The position numbers and the translations under genes are program-made. Below, one piece after another: positions 1 through 11,881 of a DNA stretch of 64,000 nt; positions within the stretch are counted from its first letter, which is position 1; each line of letters starts with the position of its first letter. Under the pieces are notes generated by a model that was not told the DNA's origin, did no database searches, and saw only the letters and a list, made by a program, of their open reading frames with translations. The stretch is from Utricularia gibba (lineage: Eukaryota > Streptophyta > Magnoliopsida > Lamiales > Lentibulariaceae): NCBI GenBank assembly GCA_002189035.1, contig CM007991.1:2480001-2544000 (forward strand). Reading direction: 5' to 3'.

Positions 1-434
1 CTACTCTGATTTCATGGGTGCAATCTTTGTCTTATCTTTGTTCTCAAGGGAGTCACAGAAAAAGAGATGCATTAGCAGGAACTGCTTCTGGTAATAATGT
101 GAACATGAACTTGAATAGAACCAGTGCTAGGCTTTAGACGGCATTAGCAGGAGCACATGTAATTATTTCTCACAGGGAAATGGAAGAAATGTATACAGAT
201 TTTGGGAAAGAAATGACGAAAATAGGAACATTTTTTTGTGCATATCAACTAGACCAGACGAAAAACACCAGTTTACATGTAGATACAATCTATCAAGCCT
301 TGTGAATGAATATTTTTCTTCAACATCAACCCCAAACAAACATGACTGATATTTACACCTAGTGCATGCATTGAATCGTCTTCTTCTGTGAATAACGAAT
401 TTTGTCCGAAAAACGCAATCCTCAAGTAATGTGA

Positions 435-1786
435 TCACACTCTTTCTGAGGCGTCCATCCCAGAGGCAAGATTTTGAGGCCATGGAATGGAACTCATGGC
501 CGGGAAACAGCAGTTGCAGTCATCCAGGCATGCCCGTGGTGCATCTAAGGCATCTTTAAACGCAAAGATATGTCCATTGTCTGTGTGCCCTTTTGGTGCC
601 GACGCCTCACTGAGTGGTCCCCAACACTCCACCTTGTTGAATTCAGGAATGTTGGAATGGAAATAAACCCAGACAAGAGCACCTTGAAGCTCAGGGTAGC
701 TTTGCAACAAGTCCCAATCTCCATGGACAAATGCCTTGAGAACCTGAGTGACAAAATGAACCAGTTAGGCAAAGACAGCACATGCTACTCCCAATTATGA
801 ATCTTTAAGTCGAGGGAAGCAGAAGCATTTACCACTGGAAGCTCCTTGCTAAAAATGTAGTATCTCAACCGAGCAAAGAGGTCAAGGAAGAGATGGCCGC
901 CACTTATGTGACAATGGACATGAAGAGACATCATCCCCTTGATCTTCTTCCATTCTGCAACTACTTCGTCTCTCTGCAACCTGTTGTACCATCCTTGCAG
1001 CTGCAGCAGACATCCAAATTTCTTATTAATAATCCCTTTTGAATTGGGAGTCAAAACCACGTTTATACAGATTTGGACATCAAAAAGGGACCCATCTGAC
1101 GAAGGAGAAATATTTGAAAAAAAAGGAGCAGAAGCTGCCAAAATTGTTGAAGTGCAGTTGAGTAATATAATCAACTTCCTTGGCTTGCGTTTCCAATACT
1201 CAAACTCAGCCCCTTCCAACTGTTCGTGTGAAACACACTCCAAAATTTGACACGTCATCGCACAAAAACATCATTCACGTGTACAAACATGATTCATTAG
1301 CCCCCAAACACACTACGCGCAGTTCCCCTGCATCTCCTGGAACACGGATCTATACACCAATTTGATAAATTACCTGCGAATTGTTAATAGTTTGAGAAAC
1401 GGCAAGAGTCAGCTTGGCGGTGACATCGCTGTGTGTGAGCGTGTAAGTCCTCGGAAGATGTCCAGGATGCTTTTTCCCATCAACGCCCAAAAACAGAACT
1501 CTCAGCTTTGATGCCTCGAATATCGCAGGCCCGAATAATCTCGCAACCTGATGAGCCGATAAACCAAAGCACGGACATTTAAGCAAAACCGAGAATCAAA
1601 TAGAATATGGGTATGATCCAAAACCCCCGTGAAAAACAACAGAAACTTTAAAAAAAAAAAACTCACAGGGGCCATGGATCCATGATTCTTTCTGGGCCGT
1701 CTGATTGCTCTACGAAGAGCAGAGCATGAATCTTCTTCCAAGGGGGACAAAGGCTTGAGCTTTGAAGGGAGAATCAAAGTAGCCAT
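435..1786 (-). CDS. SGR: STAY-GREEN magnesium dechelatase, chloroplast
   Basis: Four exons on the minus strand: 1667-1786, 1374-1547, 833-1000, 435-743. They sum to 257 codons (256 aa), the usual SGR size. The family removes Mg from chlorophyll a, the committed step of chlorophyll breakdown in plastids during senescence. Visible family blocks are VARLFGPAIFEASKLRVLFL, LPRTYTLTHSD, SLHVHCHISGGH, YYIFSKELPVV and FNKVECWGPL. The C-terminal cysteine motif C-x-C2-F-P-x5-P (DCNCCFPAMSSIP) is present and marks a true SGR/NYE type rather than SGRL. The first ~40 residues are basic and Ser/Arg-rich, as in a transit peptide. All introns are GT-AG and the frame is intact. The upstream region holds two G-boxes. 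Confidence 0.95.
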
Positions 1787-2081
1787 GTGTCGAACACCTC
1801 AAGGGCTGCGATCACGGCGAAGAGAAAGAGAGAATTTGAATAAGGCTTCGCCAAGATAGTATTTGTTCAAGGTTTTCGTCGCCTAAATAAAACGCTTTAC
1901 TCTTTCGCTTTTACAAGCCACCCCAACGTTGCTTTTGCTTGTGGACTTGGTACTGCTGGCTGGGTGTTGGTCTCGGAGTTCCAGGAAGACTTCCCCTCCC
2001 CCAAAGGCGGCTCCCCTCGTCGATGTGGATTCCCCATTTTAAACACAAAAACCGTTGAATTTCTTACCAGACCCATTTACA

Positions 2082-2246
2082 CACGTGAGCGTCCCGACCT
2101 AAAACTCTAAATTTGAATTATCTTTTTCAATTTTTTGATTGGCTTCCTGCCCATCTACCTTCTTACATCGCCACACCATGAAATTAATTTTTCCAAGAAG
2201 ATTTTTTAAAAGATAACATTTAAAAATAGCAAGGTGACGCCACGTG
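2082..2246. promoter_or_regulatory. Two G-box/ABRE cores upstream of SGR
   Basis: CACGTG occurs at 2082-2087 and 2241-2246, about 300 and 460 bp upstream of the SGR start codon. The second lies in GCCACGTGTC, an ABRE-like context. SGR genes in other plants are activated through such elements by ABA-related bZIPs and PIFs (family knowledge). Binding here is inferred. The rest of 1787-2613 shows no convincing gene. Confidence 0.5.
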
Positions 2247-2613
2247 TCATGTAATGCAGCCTCAGTACAACCAAATACTGTGCGTTTTCGTACATATGAA
2301 GGCCCACGGGGGGATATGGATCCCTGCACCGACGGTTTATCGGGTCCTCCGGCGGGGCCCGTGAGAATATGGATCTGCACCGACGGCGGAATGAAGTTGC
2401 CGACGAATGTTGATCTCAAATCATTAATCTGGAATATTAATAATTTTGGGGGCAGCATTGCATGTGAACAATTATTTATATATTATTACATGTAGCTCCT
2501 CCGAGGAAGTATTCTGTGTTGGTTGGTGCAATGCCCCCTCCACTACAGATGTTCGTCAGAACTAGAGGTCCAGTGGGCCGCCGGCTGCCCCCTCCCTCCA
2601 CCTTGGATTGATT

Positions 2614-4897
2614 TCAGAAGTTGGGCTCGTCTGGTTTGAAAAGTTTGGGCATTCGTTCACCCGACTCCGTTAACTTCATCTTGTGAACGCCTCCCGCTTT
2701 CGTGGAAGGGGCCGACTCTTCATCGTCGTCGTAGTAGGCGCTGATGCTCTCTTGATGCATCAGTTCTTCCGCGACTATCCGTCTCCTGTGGCGTCTCCAA
2801 GCAGCCTGAAGGATGCAAGCCGCCCACGTTCTCCATTGGTGGGAGTAGTACCGGAAGACATGCTGTAGTTTCTTGCTGTGCAGGCGTTTGAATTGCGTGG
2901 CGAAGAACTTGAGGTCATCGGCACCCAGTGCAAACGCCTCCACCGGGGTTATGGATCGAACCGTGCGTGTGGACGCCGGCCGGTTGAGATTGGTGTTGGT
3001 CATCAGAGCCCATGTCAGCAGCTCCTCGCCGCACAAGTCGCCGGATTTCAGGGTGATGGAGTTGTAAAAACCTGATCTTCCTCCATCGGTGGTCGAGCTC
3101 TCTAGCTGCCCACGGATTATGAAGAGCATTTCGTTCACTGGATCTCCTTCACGCACGATGTATGTGCCCTTAGTGCTCAGTGATGAATCCAGACGCTCGC
3201 AGATCGCGTCCAGCAGCTGATCATCCATCTGTGAGAAGAAAGGCACCTACACACGACAAACCAGACCCATGGTCATGCTACAACCTCGCTGATGTTAAGT
3301 GAGCCATGGTTACTTACTCTTCGAACAAGACCTAAGCAGAGATGCTTCTGAATCTCCCGCCTGATATCCAAAGGGAGATCCAGCAAAATATCCCTTTCTC
3401 TGACTCCTCTGGTAGACACCCAGTTGTGCTGGACAAATGTCCGCACGCGCTCCTGTAGATCGAGCGGGAGTTGCCGGTGCCGCATCCATTCCTCTGTGTC
3501 TCTTCGCTTCACTCTCCACTCTTCGAGCCTCGCTGTGGTAGATTGCAGATATGTCTGCAACTCAGCATTAGCTTCCCCTCTTTGACTTGTGGAAATCTGA
3601 TTAAGGAACGAGTACCTGAACATTCCCTATAAGCAGAGCAAAAAAGACCAGTCCCATAAGACAAATCAGAATGCTGAACACTGTCTCAACGATATAGTCA
3701 CTTGCTTCCATGCTCTGTCCATAGGAACTGACAAAAGAAAGACAATGGCGTGGTTGAGGAACTGTAGACTGACTGCAAGGAGAGAGTGATAACACATTAC
3801 AAGTCACCTTAGACTCTTCATGCCAAACCACAGGCAATAAAAGTACTTCTCAATGAAACCCGCTGAGGCAACTTCATCATGCAAAGCATCAGCGAACAAT
3901 CCAAAATCAAAGCTTCCGTTTTTCCCATCACATTTGCTGAATATCTGAGTTGAATTGTACCAGAGATCACGATCATATCCTGAAGACCAGCAATCGAGAT
4001 AACCAACTCTGCAGAAACCACCACCTCTTTCAGCCCTGCACTCCTCCTTCCAGCATGAAAAAATTCTTTCCACAGACATCAAATGCCACACCGACCCAAT
4101 AACCTTGAACAAACAAACAGAGAGACAGATAGATAATGTAACTTCATGTGCGTTTTTGCATGTAAAGAATGCAACTTGTTGATAGCTACATGGCTTGCCA
4201 ACAAGTAGAGAATGAGATTGTAAGCGGCCCCTGTCCAAGCAGTTTTTGCAACTACACCGGTGTTCTTTATGATCCGAGCATTCAGGGGAAAAATCACAAT
4301 AAGGCGTGGAATGTATTGAAGAATGATGAGCAGGGAAATTGTATGGTTCACGTGATTGCTGGTTCTTGCTAGAGTAAACGGAGTTATTCCCCATACTACA
4401 CACTGTCAAGAACAGTGGATCAGTAAAACAAAAAATCAAATCAAGACATGCCCATGGGTGGGAATAGTGTGTACTTGGGGAAGAGGAAGAGCGGCAGCCA
4501 AATCAATGGCGAAATCTCCTTTCAAATACCGAATCGCAATCTTCCGAGGATCGACGACCAATTCACCCCTACCGAAGACCCTCGAGTTGGGCGCAACGTA
4601 GGCGGTGCGGAATTTCATGGCGATATGAAAAGCGGAGAAAAGGTCGCACGTAGTGCGGGTGATTACAAGGAAGCCGGTCCATGCGTAGTCCATGGTTATA
4701 CAATGCTGGTCGGATGAAAACCCAACAAGGTAGAAAAACAGAGGGTCCACGAAGAGAGCAATGAGGGATGTCAGGAAGAAAACTTGGTTCCATCGGTTAA
4801 CGAATTCCCCGCTGGGATCGAATATTCGATGCCGCCACGAACGTTCCCGGAGGAGGGAGGCGGGGTTGGCGAGAAGATAAAAACTGAGATTATTCAT
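2614..4897 (-). CDS. Cyclic nucleotide-gated ion channel, group III (CNGC15/16/18-like)
   Basis: Six exons: 4475-4897, 4190-4402, 3808-4103, 3616-3727, 3318-3554, 2614-3246, giving 638 codons (637 aa), all GT-AG and in frame. It is a plasma-membrane Ca2+/cation channel subunit with six transmembrane segments. The N-terminus is short, about 25 residues before RIFDPSGEFVNRW. The pore region reads YFYCLWFGMKSLSSYGQS, so the plant selectivity triplet position is GQS. The cyclic-nucleotide-binding domain fills the start of exon 6 (about residues 430-550; GDPVNEMLFIIRGQLESSTT), followed by an IQ calmodulin-binding motif (ILQAAWRRHRRR). The C-terminus MPKLFKPDEPNF and the MRHRQLP/FVQHNW region resemble the pollen channel CNGC18 and its relatives. 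It is divergent from KNAT7, with 595 bp between start codons. Confidence 0.93.
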
Positions 4898-5492
4898 CGC
4901 GGTGGCGGCGCATGCAAGCCGGCCGTGTTTCCAATCGGAAAACTCAATAAACGATGAACCTGAAATTTCTCAGGTGGACATCATCAAGCAATTCCCTCGG
5001 CATTGAAATGCATGATATTTTTTAGTAATTAAATAATACCAGTCTTTTATTAGAAACCGGTTAGGCCCAAATAAAATCAAGGCCCAATAACAGATAGAAA
5101 TGGAATCCCTTTCTTTTCATACAGCGGTTTGGTAGGCGGCGCAGTGACTTCTACTTTGAACCTGCGCATATACATACATACACGCATCGATGTAAAGTTC
5201 TGGCTCACGGATTCTTGGTTGCAGAAAGCCTTCTCTCCCATACTCATGTAGACATGTAGACGTAAAAGTCTTCTCCGCTTCCAAATCCTTTGTCAGTTGT
5301 CACTTTTTAACATTACCAGAAGCAAATGCGGCTTTGCTTCTTGCGGCAAGAAAGAAATACTACTCTCTCTGATCAAAGAGGGTTCTATTTGTACTATACG
5401 TGAAATCCCTTCTCCGGGTTCGCCGACTTTCAGCGACCCAATCCTGAAAGAATCGATCTTTACCGTGTTTCTTTTTCTCCGTTTTTTGAAGT

Positions 5493-7478
5493 ATGCAAGA
5501 GCAAGTGATGAGCATGGTGGGTTCTCGTGCGGGAGTTTCCGATGCCCCCGTGATTGTTTCAGGCGAGCTCCACCATCAGATGAAGGCGGAGATCGCCGCT
5601 CATCCGTTGTTCGAAGAACTGCTTGGGATGCACGTAGCCTGTTTGCGGGTAGCTACTCCGATTGACCAACTCCCAATTCTTGATGCTCAGATTTCCCAAT
5701 CTCACCAAATCTTGACCTACTATGCACAAAGGGCCTCGAGCGCTTCCACTCCAGATGAAAATCAAGAGCTTGATAACTTCATGGTGGGCTCTCATTTTTC
5801 TCTCTATTTATTCCTTCTTGGGTATATCTCGTTGTTCCTCTTCGTGCGTCCTGGTGTGTGTTGGCTGCTATATTTTGTCCAAGAATTCTCAACCTTATGA
5901 TTATAGTACTCGTGCTTTGGGCTTGTGACAATGTTTATTCTTCTCTATTGGAGCAGGCTCAGTACATGCTAGTTTTGTGTTCATTTAGAGAACAGCTACA
6001 GCAACATGTCAGAGTTCATGCAGTTGAAGCTGTCATGGCGTGCCGTGAAATTGAGCAGAATTTGCAATCCCTAACTGGTAGTTTAATCAATTAATGCTCT
6101 GCCTCTCTCTCTCTCACACACACACTCCTACCTTTTATCATTTTCTGTCTTGTGTTAATGTATTAAATGCTAAAATCTTCATAATCCACATTTGAAATTT
6201 CGTGCTTCATCTTGAGATTTGGGCGCCCCCTGAAACCTGTTCATTTTCCTACTACCTATTGTATTTGAAGTTCAAGTAGATGTGGACAACTGAACTATGA
6301 ACATGGTAATAATGGGTAGCAAGATGAGCTAACGTAGCATCATTGGGAATTATTTCCTAATAGCTTGTCTGATTTATTCTCATAAGATATGGTAGATTTG
6401 GAATCAAGCCTGATTTTTGGGTGGGTGGTTGGATAAAGATGCCGGATTTGGTGGGGGTCTTGATGGTATGCCCCAACTAGAGGTTAGTGGAGCAGTTGCC
6501 TCCACCAATGATCGCTTACATCGATGGCATGGGTTTTTTTTTTTTTTTTTTTTTTTTTTTGATGAATGGAGTAGTAAATGACAAATGAAGTTGATGTTTT
6601 GTTCTCCTTTCTAATTTGTAGTTGGAGCAAGGAATTAAAAATTTTGAACAGTTGCAAAGTTAGGCCTTAGATAAGGTTAAGAAACTGGATAGGATCTGTT
6701 GCTGCAGAGACGTGGTTCTTCATATAGCATTTCCTTATTCCCGTCTATGCTGCTCCTTTGAAGATGAGTAGTTGTAGTGTCTTCTTGATGTTTTCAGAGT
6801 CTGTATATCCACCCTGTTGCTGCAAACTTGAGGCATCCTTTCAAGCATAAATTCTTCATTTCTCTGGAAACCAGGAGAAACCATAGGCGAAGAGATGGGA
6901 GCCACTATGTCTGATAATGAGGGGGAAACGCAAATGGATTTGTCGTTTGAACAAGCAAACAGTGATGTACATGATCTCATGGGATTTGGTCCATTGCTGC
7001 CAACAGAGTCAGAAAGGTTGTTAATGGAGAGAGTGAAGCAGGAGCTCAAGGTTGAGTTAAAAGAGGTATGCATAGCCCTTCATCTTCTAGCAAACGAAGC
7101 TCCAGTCCATTCAAGATCGTATCTTTCTCAACATTAGGGGTTTAAGTCGCGATTGAAGACGTCAGGGAGGAAATCTTACGCAAAAGAAGAGCTGGAAAGT
7201 TACCTGGTGATACAATAAGTGTGCTCAAGAACTGGTGGCAGCAACATCCAAATTGGCCTTATCCTACTGTAAGTGCATTCTAGTTGTTTATTTTAACTCT
7301 TGTTGCATATATTCAAATCCTACTTGTGTATTTTTAGGAAGAAGATAAGGCCAAACTGGCTGAGGAGACAGGGCTTCAGCTGAAGCAGATAAACAACTGG
7401 TTCATCAACCAGAGAAAAAGAAACTGGCATGGCATCTCACAGACATCAACTTCTCTCAAGTCCAAACGCAAGAGATGA
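5493..7478 (+). CDS. KNAT7: Class II KNOX homeodomain protein KNAT7, frameshifted as read
   Basis: Exons 5493-5783, 5957-6077, 6875-7065, 7138-7268, 7338-7478. With one base restored they give 292 codons (291 aa), the size I recall for Arabidopsis KNAT7, a transcription factor of secondary-wall formation. KNOX1 ([20 protein letters not shown]) and KNOX2 ([20 protein letters not shown]) precede the ELK motif and a TALE homeodomain with the PYP loop ([17 protein letters not shown]). The start MQEQ matches the KNAT7 start. Exon 4 reads GFKSR and then leaves the homeodomain frame at about 7152; the literal frame stops at 7216-7218. The phases on both sides (131 nt where 132 is needed) show a single missing base. 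This is either a sequence error or a recent null allele. A T27 tract at 6534-6560 lies in intron 2. Confidence 0.92.
6534..6560. repeat. Poly-T tract, 27 bases, in KNAT7 intron 2
   Basis: An uninterrupted run of T inside the long second intron, with no coding role. Its exact length is unlikely to be reliable in the assembly. Confidence 0.9.
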
Positions 7479-7717
7479 GACTAGAGAGCCATATAGAGTG
7501 CTCATAGTACAAGGCAAAACCAAAAAAAAAAAAAGCATACCCATATACATGTGTACTGGATTTTATCAGTGAACAATGTTCATAGAGAAGAAGAGATTTC
7601 ATTAGGCCATCCACCTTACACAAACCCAAGTATTGAACAAATGACACACAAGACTCAGTAGTCACAGACATCGATATGGATGGAGATTTTGCTGCATCAG
7701 GCTATTGATTCCTCCCT

Positions 7718-10210
7718 TCAACCTCTGAGCCTGTCTTGGAGGATTCTCACTCCCATGTACCTGAACACAACACCTCTTTTGTTAGTCCCAAAGTTTCATA
7801 TGAAACTACTGTTGAAGAAGTAACTCATACCTTCCGAGCATCATAACGGTTGCCTGAGGATTCGTGCCAGGCGAGTCATGAAAAGTGGATCCATCGATAA
7901 CACGAAGAGAGTCGACCCCGATGACCTTATACTCAGAATCAACTACCTTCCCTACCTGACAGCCACCATGATAATGCCATATAGTCATCACAGTATCCTT
8001 GCAGAAGCTCTCCAATGCTGTGTCCACCAAGAGCTCATTTATAGGTCCATGGGCTGTGCTGTTGAGGAGGGACTCAAGCTGGGGCGGAAGAACGTCGTAT
8101 CGAAAGGGGGAAAATGCCTTCGAGGCAATCACAGATTGGATGACCTTCACACCATCCACACACCTCTGAAGATCCTCTGGCTCCTTGAAGTAGTTAAACG
8201 TGACTGATGGGTTGTCATTAGGATTCTTGCTCTTGAGCTTTAGATAGCCTTTCGAAAGAGGACCCATGATCTTCTCGAGAATGAACCCTCCCTGTAAGCC
8301 AGCATTATCCAAAGCCGCAGTTGCCCTTGCCATCGCCTCCGGTGTCCTCTCCTTCGGCGGCACGCTCCACAGCTGCCCAATCTGTTCGTTCAAAAGATAA
8401 GCGGCTTCCATAGCAGAATGATGTGTAAATACAGAGCTGCATACCTTAGGAGACAGCATTGACAAGGATGAAGTAGGTGCGAAATTTTCTCCACTAGCAG
8501 CCTCAATGTAGCTTCCAAAACTCGTTATCCGACAACTTGAATGAGGGAAATTTCGACTGGTTTCGGGGAGGGAACGAAGATGGCGTTCATGGGGTTATCG
8601 GACATGCCCTGCCCAACCAAGGGCTGGTCCAAAACAAGGGATATGTTGTTGCCTTGGAGATGGCTTGATGGACCAACACCGCTCAGCATCAGCAGCTGTG
8701 GGCTCCCAAGTGCTCCAGCTGAGACTATGACCTCGTTCTTCAGGCCAGGCTTCAAGTAGGCCCTGTGCAGCATTCCTCTGGCGTCTCTGAAGATCACTCC
8801 TTCCGCCACCGGCCTCTTTGTCCCTGCCGATTACGACCATGGTATAATTGCAGCAAAAATAAGGTAATTGCACATCGCATTACCTCTATGTTTGAAGAGG
8901 ATTTTATAAACAGTGGCATGCAGGAGAACCGTGAGGCGTTTAGGATCCGCGTATTTCAATAGATCGGCCGCCGTGTGCCGCTCGCCGTCGGCGTCGAAAA
9001 TCGAACCGCCAACCTTCGTTCCCACCAAATGATCATACGTAAAGCCATGGTACGGACCCACCCCGACTTCCAGCAGCCCATCTCTCACCGCAGCCTGCCA
9101 CTGCTTCACCTGCGGCTGAAAGGCAACCATCTTCTCCACCCATTGGTACGAGGCCGTCACCAGCTTCGGGTCCCACCCAGCGGCGGCGATGTAGTCCGCA
9201 GAGGCACGCGTGTAGAAGCCAGCGTTGATGCAGCTACCGCCGCCAAGGACGCGGGCGCGGGCGTTGATGACGCCGTCCTCAGACACAAAGCGCTGAGACG
9301 GGGAGGCGTTGGTGACGTCGATGAGGGGTTTCCCGAAGGAGGACAGATAGGTGATGTTGGTGTTCCCGTACGGCGTGCCGCCCCGCTCGAGGAGGAGCAC
9401 GGTGGCACTCTGGGAAAGCGTAGCGGCGAGTGGGCAACCTGCTGTCCCCCGCCGATTATGATGTAGTCGTATGTGGACGACGCCGGAGCTGTCGTCGCCT
9501 GGCCCACGAAACTGTAATTTGGCACTGCAAATTTTTCACATCAGAAAACAAACCACAGTGAATGAATGAATGAATGCATAGAGTTAGAGAGTTAGACAGA
9601 CAGACACTCTGTTTTTTTTATTCCTATTTATATTTTAACCCATTAGTTTATTACAACAGTCCCTGGCGACACGTGTCACTAGGGGTATCTTCTGATTACT
9701 AAAAGAATCCACTCGGCGCCACGTGGCAGCGTTCTGTTGAATAATGCGACAAATGATGCAATAGAGCAGCAGCAGTAGCCTTCTCGGTAGTTGACATAAT
9801 TGATGATTACAGTTAAAAGATGAACTCCAAAAAACATCAAATTTCATGGAAATGATTTTTAATTCCAAATTGCAATGGAGAAAACTAACTCAAGTGTCAG
9901 GGGGGCGCAGACGAGCAGTCACACTCATCTCTTTGGTTAGAATCCTTTTTGTGTGTTGGGTTGTTGCATGATTCAGGGGTAAAAGAATGAGGAGGATCAA
10001 ATGCCTTACTGCTTACAAAGGAAAGGAAGAACATCCCCTGCGCTGCATATGAAGGAAGGGGAGATGGGTACCTTGCTCCAAGGAAGACGAGAAGCCATGG
10101 AAGAAGAGGATGCCGGCGAATGCGGCAAGCCGGAGGCTGCGGTGCAGGAGCCCGGCGGAGGAGAGCAGGGCGAAGAGGACGGCTCTGGCTCTCAGGAACC
10201 ACCACTCCAT
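7718..10210 (-). CDS. GMC oxidoreductase, HOTHEAD / mandelonitrile lyase-like, frameshifted twice
   Basis: Exons 10072-10210, 8884-9524, 8445-8823, 7831-8381, 7718-7760. With two bases restored they give 585 codons (584 aa). It is a secreted or ER FAD-dependent enzyme of the HTH family; HOTHEAD itself is linked to omega-hydroxy fatty acid oxidation and organ separation. Exon 1 encodes an N-terminal hydrophobic signal. The FAD-binding glycine motif YDYIIIGGG, the GMC signature RARVLGGGSCINAGFYTRAS, the active-site IWHYHGGCQVGKVV and the C-terminal SPGTNPQATVMML are all present. The literal frame breaks in the C5 run at 9446-9450 (GGG-TAG motif) and again at about 8527. The introns at 8824-8883 (60 nt) and 8382-8444 (63 nt, open in frame) are very short. 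Specific substrate unknown. Confidence 0.9.
9670..9725. promoter_or_regulatory. Paired palindromic G-boxes in GMC oxidoreductase intron 1
   Basis: CACGTG at 9670-9675 (within GACACGTGTC) and at 9720-9725 (within GCCACGTGGC, a perfect 10-base palindrome) lie 50 bp apart in the 547-nt first intron (9525-10071). Both are bZIP/bHLH-type sites. A regulatory role is inferred only. Confidence 0.4.
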
Positions 10211-11881
10211 GGGTTTCCGTCTCTCTGTGTGTGTGAGTGAGTGAAGGAGAAGAAGGTGACGAGGGGAAGAAATAGCGAGATGAAACGACGGGTGGTGGAT
10301 GGAGGTAATAAATGCCGATCCCCGAGGTCCTCATCGCTACCGGTTAAAGTCATCATCCTCCGCCTCTGGTTATCTGTTTTTTACCGATCTTGTACCATTA
10401 AAAAAACCTGGTATGACTCATTACATAGTATTTTATTAAAAAGATAAAACATTTGGGGTCTGGTTTCATACTTTCCTTATGATTTTGCAGGGTAATGTGC
10501 AAATACTAATCGGTGGCGTGCCCCCGTGTCCGTGTCCGCGTCCCGTAGATTATGGGAGTAGCAGTTAAGTAAGTAGTTAGGTTAAGGTTATTGATAGACA
10601 GTAACATGTGATTGCCTCCATCATTTTTCAAGTTTACCGATGGGTTGGTCCTCCACACGGAGTGCATCAATCGGCTTGGGACCGGTGGAGAGCGTGGGAC
10701 TGTTAGCTAGTACCGGGCGTAGGGACTATTATCGACTACTACACCAGCAGCTACTGTCTCCGGCGCAACTGCATCACATTCCCATGCGCCGACGTGGAGA
10801 CGCTCCTGCTGCTTCCGGCCGGCCGGAGGGCGAGCTCGGAAGGGATAGATAGAAGACGTGGTGGTGGAAATTCGTCTGAAAAATATACCTGCATTCATGG
10901 GTTGCCGTCCTATCCCAGATTCGAACTGCATTCAAGAGGAGCTACTGGAGTTAATGCTCTTCACAAGCTACCGTCTACCGGGACACCCAGAACTCCGTAG
11001 TACACCTTTCGCGTGAGAGTTCATCATTGGATCGAATCATCGTCCTTCCCAATTATTAGTATTCGTCAGAAAAACAAAAAGAAAAAGGCAGAAAAACTCC
11101 TCCAGTTTGTTGCAGTATAGTACATAAGTGGCAGTGGGTTGCATCAGTCAAACACCATTATTGTTTAACTGCAACGCGCATAGGTTATACCCATTTTATT
11201 CAACTGCAAGGGATAGTCTTTCCTTCCTCATCATCTTCTTCTTCTTCTTCTTCTTCTTCTCATCCGATCGGATCTTGTTGCGTCAGATGATCCCCCCTGT
11301 GGTATTATATTATTCGATACGAGTGAATGAAACGTGTAGCAGGATCTATTCCTCCTTTATGTTTTTGTTTACAAAGGGGGGGGGAGCAATGGGAGCCAGT
11401 GGCAGATGCGGTTAAACGTCAACTGCATCATAATTACGCATCATCACGAAAAGGCTGGGTGAACATGGGGGGCGGGGACCCCCGATCGATCGGACGGACA
11501 CATTCCTACTGGTTTCAGTTCGACTGCACCCCTTACATGCCATGCCGTTCGTTTCAAGTTTCTAGAGACGCGGGTTCTCCTGCCTGATTGATTATGATGG
11601 AGTCTGATGACAATCTCCTTCTTTCGACTGTCAACCAGACGAATCTCCTTGGAGAGGATTATTAAAGAAAGAGGTGTTGGGCTTGCCTGCAACCCCACTC
11701 GATTGGACCAGCCCCAAGGTCTGACCTTTCTCCTTCCTGGCCTGGATCGCCATTTTTTTTTCTTTTTTGCCTGGCACCACTCTGATGAAGAGAGTGTGGT
11801 CTGAAATCTGATACATGGAGCTACAGGAGTAACAAAAGGAGTAATATTTAATCTCATGGGATCTATCAACAATCATCAACT
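10211..11881. other. Intergenic, no supported gene
   Basis: Upstream flank of the GMC oxidoreductase followed by the 3' flank of the F-box gene. Short open stretches around 10640-11000 are GC-rich but carry no motif I recognise. A (CTT)n microsatellite lies at 11235-11260. Confidence 0.6.
11235..11260. repeat. (CTT)n microsatellite
   Basis: About 26 bases of uninterrupted CTT trinucleotide repeat. A second, shorter CTT run lies near 13838-13853. Confidence 0.85.

Noticed and set aside
10640-11000. GC-rich overlapping open frames upstream of the GMC oxidoreductase
   Set aside because: No start context, splice sites or family similarity; both strands are equally open.
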